DNA of 41,207 nt from Saprospiraceae bacterium. Lineage in GTDB: Bacteria > Bacteroidota > Bacteroidia > Chitinophagales > Saprospiraceae. A program made the translations under genes and the position numbers. The stretch lies in contig JAEUUP010000120.1 in NCBI GenBank assembly GCA_016787525.1, positions 1 to 41,207 of the forward strand, given 5' to 3'. How positions within the stretch are numbered: position 1 is the stretch's first letter; each line of letters starts with the position of its first letter. The notes under the pieces are model-generated. The model was given only the letters and a program-made list of their open reading frames with translations, was not told the DNA's origin and did no database searches. Positions 35,903 to 41,207 of the stretch are shown here, piece after piece.

Positions 35903-38900
35903 TCAGTTTCTATTAGCCCGACGGATGAGGATTTGAAAGCATTCACTATCGGGGCAGCATGTGTTAAGTGTTACATGCGTTCCAGCACCTGCTGAATAAC
36001 AGTTTGCGGGTGATTTTTCAAACAAATAGTATGTGCCTGCCCCAATGCTTGTGGGTGTGCTGACCAAGGCGGCGTTTGGAGAACTCCCCACGCGCCACTC
36101 AAAAACACCACCTGCGACTGAAGGAGTCAATGCCGATGATACGGTTATCAGATTGACGGTTGTATCTGGACAGACATTACTGAGGGGGCCAATTACTGAG
36201 GGGGTATTGGGTGTAGCGTTGACGATTACTGTTGCGGTGCCGCTCAAGGTCTGAGTACAGTTTGTCGTAGGATTGACCATCGAAACCAAATTTAATGTCT
36301 GATTGGTATTCGCTCCTGTTAGCGTCACCGTTGCAGTGCCACCCACAAGGGTTGCCGTAGAAGTTGTGATTTGATTCGCGCCGCCGTCTATTGTGTAAGT
36401 TACTGTTGTACCGTCCGTACCCGTTATTGTAAAAACGGCATTTTGTCCTGCACATATCTGACTGACTGCGGTGACATTCGCCGAGAGCGATGACTGAACT
36501 TTCACTTCGACGGTGCTTGATGGGCTGTAACAATTGTTTGGCGACGTGTTGTTGTAATAAAAGGCATAGTACATGCCCGCTGTGGCTATCGCTGTGGGCG
36601 TTGCGACGGGTGTTGATGTCGCAGGATTGGGACCGTTGAACCATACCAACGTGGCATTGGCGGGTGTAACACTTGTGACGAGGCTGTTGAGATTGATGGT
36701 AGATGACGGGCAAATAGGACTTAAATGGGTGGAAAGCACAGGAGCAACTGTTGGGCAACAGTTGAAATTGGTATCTGTCACAAATCGAGTGTCTATGAAG
36801 GCGTTGTAAACATCCAAGAACGTTAATACTGAGCCAACAATCAAGGTGTAAGTAATCCGCACTTCATTGAAAGGTTGTGTTGTTTTGAAACCTATTGACC
36901 TCAAACCACTGCCCCCACCCAACCAAGGCACTATCAGATTGAAATCAATAAGCGAACCGCCACCCGTCGCTGTTTCTTGGAGTGTACCATTCAGATAAGT
37001 CCTGATTGTTATCGCATTTAATAAGCCAACCTCTAAAATTGAATTGGGATCTCTGACTACAAAACCGACCACTGTTTGGGCAGGATACGTGGTTGCTAAG
37101 TCTCGAACGGCAATAGAACCATTCGTAAAAAGTACGCCTGCCACCAAGTTTATCCGCGCATAAGTAGCGGAATCATTGTCAATCACATGATAGGGATTAT
37201 CAACGATACAGCCGACACAAGCCAATCCTGACCCAATGCCTGTACGAGAGCCTTCAATCACAACAGGGTAATCGGGTAAAGTCAATACATGAGAAGAGTC
37301 GCAATCTAAATCGCCCGCACAGCCTTTTTGGAGAACCATAGAATACACCCTAATCGTGCCAAGCGATAAACTCACTGTATTCAAAAACCTTATTCTGACT
37401 TCATCAAAAGGAACATTCGCTACTATGCCGACAACGCCTCTATCAGAACCTGTAATGAGACCCGAATTTGCACTCAACAATTGACTACTACCACTGCCTG
37501 ATTGTACTAAAGTGCCGTTATTGTATAATTGTATCGTTGTGTTGCCTAAAAAATTGACGTTGAGTAAATTGGGATTTGATATATCGAAACCCGCGAATGT
37601 ACCCGCAGCATAAGTAGTTATGGCATCTTTTACCGAAATGCTACCTGTCGTACCGACACCAGCCAAAAGCACAATTTCGGCATAATCTGATACATTACTG
37701 TTGATGACATTATTTGAGTTGTTGACATTACACCCGATACAGGCTATGCCTTCTGTACCCGTCAGTATATTATTGATTGACAATGGATATGTCGGAAGTG
37801 TCACATTTGTTGGTGTATTACAAACCAATGGTGGTGCTGCACAAAACTGTTGAATCACAGCTCTGAAAACCTGAGTTGTGCCAAGATTCACGGATAGACC
37901 TTGACTAACGGTGATTTGAACGGTATTGAAAGGGCGGGTTGTAACAAAACCAGCAATTTGGCGACCTGTGCCATTCAATAGCGACGATTCTGCGGCTATT
38001 AACGTCCCGTTGGTTGAAGTCTCTTGGAGAACACCATTCAAATACGTTTTTATTTGAACAGAATTTAATAAGTCTGCACCAATGAGAACTGGGTTCTGAT
38101 ATTCAAATCCCGCAAAATAACCTGCGGGGTAATCTGTTACGTAATCTTTGACTGAAATATAGCCCGTAGAAAGAATCCCTACTGGCAAGGCTATGGTTGC
38201 TGCGTCGCTGGTATTGCTATTGACCACATTGCCCACATTAGATACTGAACCCAAAGTAAGACCTGTTACGCCTGCACTGCTGATGAATGCAGGATAAGTC
38301 GGTTGTGCTAAAGCCGTAGGTGTATTACAAGTGGGTGTCGAGCCTCCACAGAATTTTATCAATACAGGATGATACACTTTTGCGACAAATAAAACCCCAC
38401 TAAGAGCCGCATATTTAATCCTTAACTCGTCAAAAGGTTGCGTCGTAACAAAACCGACACTGTATCGAGAACCAACACTTAAACCTGTATTCAGACTGCT
38501 CAATTGCGCGCCAGCATCGAAGGTTTCTTTTATGACACCATTATTGTAGGTGTAGATGGTTACAGAAGCTCCGATAGTAACTCCAGACAACAACCCCTCA
38601 GTACCGATGTTGAAACCTGCCCATGTACCAGCGGGATAGGTTTCACTTCCGTTAGTGAATACGCCAATAGTCGCATCACAACCGATACCAGTCATATCAA
38701 TCTGCGCCCAATTGTTGAGATTCGCATCTATCATATTGCCCACATTGCTGACACCACCAAGACAGGGACACAGAAAACACGTAACATTGTCATTGATTTG
38801 GGCAGATAAATTAGAATATGTCGAACCATTGACCCACGGGGACTCTGTATTGCATGGATCAATATTCTGAGCTTTTACTGTATTGAAGCTAAAAAACAGG

Positions 38901-39076
38901 AGATAAACGAGTAGACTAACAAATTTCAACTTCCCGATTGTTGTCAAAATAGTATTAAGTCCACATAATGGAGAAAGGTTTCGTATTGATATTACGACTA
39001 ATTTTGAAGCTAAAAGTAAGTTCAAAATCAATAAAATACCTATCAGATAACGATTGAATGTTGCATAGATGATCAT
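35903..39076 (-). CDS. Large repetitive secreted protein, 1057 aa
   Basis: The mature part is built of four repeats of about 165 residues (~65-720). Each has the pattern NVINSN..DYAEI, an S-V-KD element, TYPAGxFAGF, xTYLNGxLQET, and GFVTTxPFNEVxI, ending in a Cys-containing linker (FCGGSTPTCNTPTALAQPTY-like). Ig/PKD-like segments with paired Cys follow (~725-1035), then an end CCPDSECFQILIRRANRN. No T9SS type A sorting domain is visible; export by another C-terminal signal is possible. A hydrophobic segment KFVSLLVYLLFFSFNTVKAQ (~51-70) looks like the true signal peptide, yet no ATG lies just before it. ATG 39076 is the best visible start and gives an unusual first hydrophobic stretch. Iterated motifs: 36179 and 36195 (16 bases apart, encoding TPSVIGPLS) and 38594 (TEG). 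Confidence 0.8.
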   Translation of the reverse strand: MIIYATFNRYLIGILLILNLLLASKLVVISIRNLSPLCGLNTILTTIGKLKFVSLLVYLLFFSFNTVKAQNIDPCNTESPWVNGSTYSNLSAQINDNVTCFLCPCLGGVSNVGNMIDANLNNWAQIDMTGIGCDATIGVFTNGSETYPAGTWAGFNIGTEGLLSGVTIGASVTIYTYNNGVIKETFDAGAQLSSLNTGLSVGSRYSVGFVTTQPFDELRIKYAALSGVLFVAKVYHPVLIKFCGGSTPTCNTPTALAQPTYPAFISSAGVTGLTLGSVSNVGNVVNSNTSDAATIALPVGILSTGYISVKDYVTDYPAGYFAGFEYQNPVLIGADLLNSVQIKTYLNGVLQETSTNGTLIAAESSLLNGTGRQIAGFVTTRPFNTVQITVSQGLSVNLGTTQVFRAVIQQFCAAPPLVCNTPTNVTLPTYPLSINNILTGTEGIACIGCNVNNSNNVINSNVSDYAEIVLLAGVGTTGSISVKDAITTYAAGTFAGFDISNPNLLNVNFLGNTTIQLYNNGTLVQSGSGSSQLLSANSGLITGSDRGVVGIVANVPFDEVRIRFLNTVSLSLGTIRVYSMVLQKGCAGDLDCDSSHVLTLPDYPVVIEGSRTGIGSGLACVGCIVDNPYHVIDNDSATYARINLVAGVLFTNGSIAVRDLATTYPAQTVVGFVVRDPNSILEVGLLNAITIRTYLNGTLQETATGGGSLIDFNLIVPWLGGGSGLRSIGFKTTQPFNEVRITYTLIVGSVLTFLDVYNAFIDTRFVTDTNFNCCPTVAPVLSTHLSPICPSSTINLNSLVTSVTPANATLVWFNGPNPATSTPVATPTAIATAGMYYAFYYNNTSPNNCYSPSSTVEVKVQSSLSANVTAVSQICAGQNAVFTITGTDGTTVTYTIDGGANQITTSTATLVGGTATVTLTGANTNQTLNLVSMVNPTTNCTQTLSGTATVIVNATPNTPSVIGPLSNVCPDTTVNLITVSSALTPSVAGGVFEWRVGSSPNAALVSTPTSIGAGTYYLFEKSPANCYSAGAGTHVTLNTCCPDSECFQILIRRANRN

Positions 39077-39410
39077 AGCTGAGTGATTCAAGTGGTTTTT
39101 AGAAATAGTTTTTTTAGTAATTGTCTCAGGTTTTAACAGTTTCTAAATTGTTTATTTATACTGTACCAAGGCCCAATAAGCTGATAAAATAAATTTTATT
39201 GACTTTAGTATTGTAAATACTGTGACAGTATGTTATTTAAAAACAAAAAACTTCCACTTTGTAAAAGAATAAATGCTTATTGACTTTGGCTCATCAATCA
39301 TCACGGTATCATTCATAGGTGTTTTTAAGTGTATGTAAAATATATACAATAAAAAAAGTAGGTACTAATAATTGATTTTCAATATCAATGATTAATACCT
39401 ACTTTCTTAG
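39077..39410. other. Gene-free region with terminator-like hairpin
   Basis: This AT-rich DNA lies upstream of the large repetitive gene; its promoter should be here but no clear -33/-7 pair was found. AAAGTAGGTA (39355-39364) pairs with TACCTACTTT (39396-39405), with inner ATTGAT/ATCAAT, a hairpin just before the first palindromic element. Confidence 0.55.
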
Positions 39411-39526
39411 TCAATACTTCGGTAGTTTTTTAAGCTTAAATAATACTGTCTAAAGCGGCGGAGTGGGCTTTTGGGAGGAGGTTTTAATTTTTTCGGTGGC
39501 GCAGCCGCCGTTTTTCAATTAAAATT
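39411..39526 (+). repeat. Palindromic element, copy 1
   Basis: The copy starts TCAATACTTCGGTAGTTTTT, continues with ACTGTCTAAAGCGGCGGAGT, GGGCTTTTGGGAGGAGG and TTTTAATTTTTTCGG, and has an inner CGGTGGC/GCCGCCG hairpin (39494-39510). The far terminal repeat is decayed (TTTTTCAATTAAAATT). It is an inverted counterpart of copy 2 at 39993-40123, with about 100 shared bases. Confidence 0.85.
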
Positions 39527-39554
39527 AATAAAACAATATATTTTTATCTTTTAC

Positions 39555-39929
39555 TTAATTCAAACTCGCTGGGTCAATTTGTTTCGTTATTCTCAATTCA
39601 ATCTCAGAAAGTGCCAAGCGCATGAATTGTTTTAAGTCAAAACCTTCATTTTCTAAAGCATCAAATGCCAATTTGTCCCAGAATGATTGGTCTTCATAGC
39701 TTTCAATCATTTTTCGGACATACTTAACCATATCGGCATCGTGCTTTTCAATATTTTTTAAGCAGTCTTGTAATGCTAATGTGACTGTCAGCGGATAAGG
39801 AAACAACTCCATGGGTAGGATGGTGACAGCCGAAAGGTATAGGTCGTCGTAATCGTCAGTGTAGTCGTAGGTTACTTCGCTTATTTCGTATTTTGTGGTA
39901 GCAAATCCAAATATTTTGTAGTTTTCCAT
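39555..39929 (-). CDS. Hypothetical protein, 124 aa
   Basis: The small acidic soluble protein begins MENYKIFGFATTKYEISEVT. It has an Asp/Tyr-rich stretch (TYDYTDDYDDLYLSAV), then helices (LQDCLKNIEKHDADMVKYVR) and a C-terminal helix. No signal, membrane helix or known motif is seen, and no family is recognised. ATG 39929 is preferred over a GTG three codons upstream. The gene is bracketed by inverted copies of the palindromic element (39411-39526 and 39993-40123), so it could have moved with them or simply be flanked by independent insertions. It has no copy of the iterated motif. Confidence 0.7.
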   Translation of the reverse strand: MENYKIFGFATTKYEISEVTYDYTDDYDDLYLSAVTILPMELFPYPLTVTLALQDCLKNIEKHDADMVKYVRKMIESYEDQSFWDKLAFDALENEGFDLKQFMRLALSEIELRITKQIDPASLN

Positions 39930-39992
39930 GATTAACACGCTATTTTTAAATAATGAGTAAATTTTATTACTTGATAGTTTTTTGTCTCTACA

Positions 39993-40123
39993 TCAATACT
40001 TCGGTAATTTTTTAGTTGAAAAACGGCGGCTTCACCGCCGAAAAAATTAAAACCTCCTCCGAAAAGCCCACTCCGTCGCTTTAGACAGTATTCATTTACG
40101 CTTAAAAACTACCGAAGTGTTGT
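39993..40123 (-). repeat. Palindromic element, copy 2 (inverted relative to copy 1)
   Basis: One end is TCAATACTTCGGTAATTTTT (39993), the other CTACCGAAGTGTTGT (40109-40123), so both terminal inverted repeats are present. Inside are the CGGCGGC/GCCGCCG-type hairpin (GGCGGCTTCACCGCC, 40024-40038) and CCTCCTCCGAAAAGCCCACT. The reverse complement aligns with copy 1 with few differences. The remaining gap sequence 40124-40264 shows nothing recognisable. Confidence 0.85.
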
Positions 40124-40264
40124 ACTTATTTTGATTAATGAAACGTAATCATAAATTATCATGTTGTATTGTTGGAAGCCCTAAGTCTTACTTTTTTCAA
40201 ATATCTGACTATCAATAATTTGCAAGCTAAAACAATGCCATTATTTTTCACTTTTTCTTTCCGA

Positions 40265-40307
40265 AAAAACAAATGGCGAATACTACCCCTCAGTAATATT
40301 CGCCATT
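40265..40307 (-). terminator. Terminator with the iterated motif in its loop
   Basis: AATGGCGAATA (40272-40282) pairs perfectly with TATTCGCCATT (40297-40307). The 14-base loop is CTACCCCTCAGTAA, a full copy of the iterated motif. On the minus strand the stem is followed by TGTTTTTTC. It lies 66 bases past the small membrane-protein gene. Confidence 0.8.
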
Positions 40308-40373
40308 CTGGTTGAAAAAACCTTAAAAAACTATCAAAACTTGCCTAACCTTGATAGTGACATTCGTTTTTCT

Positions 40374-40877
40374 TTATACACCCAAAGCTGCTATTGCTGC
40401 AACAATGATGATGAGAGCCAAAACTAAAAGCGTAAGGAAAATACCAATACCCCATTTTGCCAATTTTTTGCCTTTGGCTGACAAGTCGTCGCGAGTGAGT
40501 GCGACGATACACAATATCAGCCCCACTAACGAAATAATAGAAATCAAAGCACTCAAAGCACCAGGAATGCCCGCACCGCCACTGGCAACTGACGCTAATG
40601 TGCTGAGAGCAATGCTACCAATGACTCCCCAAAAACCCATAGTCGCCAACTTATCGCCTTGCGACATATCACTTTTGCCTTTTTCAGCAATTTTCGCGGC
40701 TGCTTTTTCAATGATTTTTGCTGCAAAACTGGGCTTTTTGTGTTTTTTGACACTTACATTGTAGCTTTCGGTGATTGCCACATTGTTTTGGGCATTGTGA
40801 GAAATAACCGTTGCAAACGATGTGTTCTGCGCGCATAAGAGCGCAATAATGACTAAAAATATAGATAAAACTTTCAT
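40374..40877 (-). CDS. Small exported membrane protein, 167 aa, unknown
   Basis: The N-terminus MKVLSIFLVIIALLCAQNTS is a signal peptide. A basic, Lys/Ala-rich helical stretch follows (~45-70, KKPSFAAKIIEKAAAKIAEK). Two hydrophobic segments come next: ~80-120, Gly/Ala/Ser-rich (GVIGSIALSTLASVASGGAG and a following helix), and ~140-165 (GIGIFLTLLVLALIIIVAAI). A charged loop with LTRDDLSAKGKKLAKWG separates the helices. Short two-helix proteins of this sort are common in Bacteroidota, and the loop is reminiscent of DUF4190-like proteins, but I do not assign a family. The start is fixed by the signal peptide. It is transcribed alone, with the motif-containing terminator downstream. Confidence 0.75.
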   Translation of the reverse strand: MKVLSIFLVIIALLCAQNTSFATVISHNAQNNVAITESYNVSVKKHKKPSFAAKIIEKAAAKIAEKGKSDMSQGDKLATMGFWGVIGSIALSTLASVASGGAGIPGALSALISIISLVGLILCIVALTRDDLSAKGKKLAKWGIGIFLTLLVLALIIIVAAIAALGV

Positions 40878-40966
40878 AAGTTAGAAGGTTTGGTTGTTAA
40901 GAATTAGGTTTAAATAATGTTACGGTTGTGCAAATACAATGCCTATTATTTTCAAATTCGAGTTAA
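40878..40966. other. Short AT-rich spacer upstream of the small membrane protein gene
   Basis: This should hold the promoter of the gene starting at 40877. A TGTATTTG stretch on the minus strand near 40930-40940 is close to TAnnTTTG but not convincing. Bases 41162-41207 after the palindrome show nothing recognisable. Confidence 0.35.
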
Positions 40967-41161
40967 TCAATACTTCGGTAGTTTTTTAAGCGTAAATAAC
41001 ATCGCCTGTGGCGGCGGAGTGGACTTTTTGGAGGGAAGGTTTAATTTTTTTCAAGTTCGGGCGCAGCCCGAACTTGAAAAAAATTAAACCTTCCCTCCAA
41101 AAAGTCCACTCCGCCACCACAGGCGGCGTTATTTACGCTTAAAAAACTACCGAAGTATTGA
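40967..41161. repeat. Palindromic element, copy 3: 195-bp near-perfect palindrome
   Basis: The left arm 40967-41062 and right arm 41066-41161 are both 96 bases around the centre GCA (41063-41065). I find three mismatches between arms, all near 40998-41020. The ends are TCAATACTTCGGTAGTTTTT and its complement, as in copies 1 and 2, and the inner GCGGAGTGGACTTTTTGGAG is a variant of the corresponding part of those copies. There is no coding potential and no transposase nearby. It is most like a fold-back or MITE-type element mobilised in trans. Confidence 0.9.
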
Positions 41162-41207
41162 TAGATACGAACGTTAAAGAGCCATGTTTTTAGGAGCATA
41201 GATTTAT

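Larger units (their letters stand above)
852..40294. repeat. Dispersed highly iterated motif TACTGAGGGG (44 exact 9-bp cores)
   Basis: Exact ACTGAGGGG cores on the plus strand start at 1619, 3201, 5394, 10717, 10936, 12940, 14023, 14426, 15782, 16679, 17286, 17933, 18351, 20641, 22191, 25604, 26980, 28065, 28300, 29843, 31163, 31475, 32155, 32575, 32965, 34177, 35027, 36179 and 36195. The reverse complement CCCCTCAGT starts at 852, 4523, 4718, 6465, 6785, 8652, 10321, 18105, 20365, 21216, 26462, 30488, 34531, 38594 and 40286. All but three (5394, 32155, 35027) are preceded by T. The G-run after ACTGA varies from 4 to 8 (7 at 852 and 18105, 8 at 18351). Degenerate copies lie at 21620 (three C) and probably 22938 (nine C, then TCAACA). 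Five cores are intergenic and the rest lie in or overlap genes. Counts were made by eye. The function is unknown; an uptake-signal or Chi-like role is inference. Confidence 0.93.

Noticed and set aside
852-40294. The iterated motif as a mobile insertion or transposon end
   Set aside because: Paralogue comparisons show substitution without added residues, there is no flanking duplication, and the constant part is only about 10 bases.
40967-41161. Replication origin or plasmid-type iteron region
   Set aside because: A single large palindrome with related copies nearby and no replication genes fits a dispersed element better.

Overview
The window looks like a chromosomal segment of a member of the Bacteroidota, probably a Cytophagales-type gliding or surface-living bacterium of moderate-to-low GC. 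The signs are several large secreted proteins with C-terminal type IX secretion (T9SS) sorting domains, SprB-type repeats, a TonB-dependent receptor with an N-terminal carboxypeptidase-regulatory-like domain, weak or absent Shine-Dalgarno sites, and promoter candidates of the TAnnTTTG type. I cannot name the species. No rRNA, tRNA, CRISPR array, phage or transposase gene was recognised.

Layout. 1-2116: a small membrane-anchored protein, a 42-bp tandem array and repeat-rich intergenic DNA. 2117-8017 (all minus strand): a Tat-exported phospholipase C, a bile-acid:sodium-symporter-family transporter, a DinB/DUF1569-like protein, an exported histidine phosphatase and a TPR protein. 8691-15891 (minus): a 1171-aa SprB-repeat adhesin and two tandem paralogous secreted NodB-type deacetylases. 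16095-17038 (plus): a small unknown protein and a 5'(3')-deoxyribonucleotidase. 17035-23388: envelope polysaccharide functions, namely a GT2 glycosyltransferase and an acyltransferase in one operon, a YfhO-like membrane protein, and an ArnT/GT39-like glycosyltransferase broken by a frameshift in a C9 run. 23810-26416: the TonB receptor. 26805-35782: a duplicated divergent module, each copy a large T9SS protein facing a cytoplasmic helical-repeat protein. 35903-41207: a 1057-aa repetitive secreted protein, two small unknown genes and three copies of a palindromic element.

The most striking feature is not a gene. The decamer TACTGAGGGG (core ACTGAGGGG, followed by a G-run of 4 to 8) occurs in both orientations all along the window. 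By eye I count 44 exact cores, about one per 0.94 kb, against roughly 0.3 expected for a random 9-mer. Most lie inside genes, read as T-P-S-V, P-L-S, P-Q-Y, T-E-G or L-R-G. Between paralogues the sites appear or vanish by in-place substitution without indels. Three of the five intergenic copies sit in hairpin loops, two of them probable terminators. Density, non-palindromy and in-gene placement resemble the DNA-uptake sequences of Haemophilus and Neisseria or Chi-type sites, and I know of no such element described for this phylum. The variable G-run also makes the sites potential slippage points: the only clearly broken gene is disrupted at a C-run that looks like a decayed copy.

Most gene products point to the cell surface: adhesins, secreted deacetylases, polysaccharide assembly, outer-membrane uptake and phospholipid degradation.
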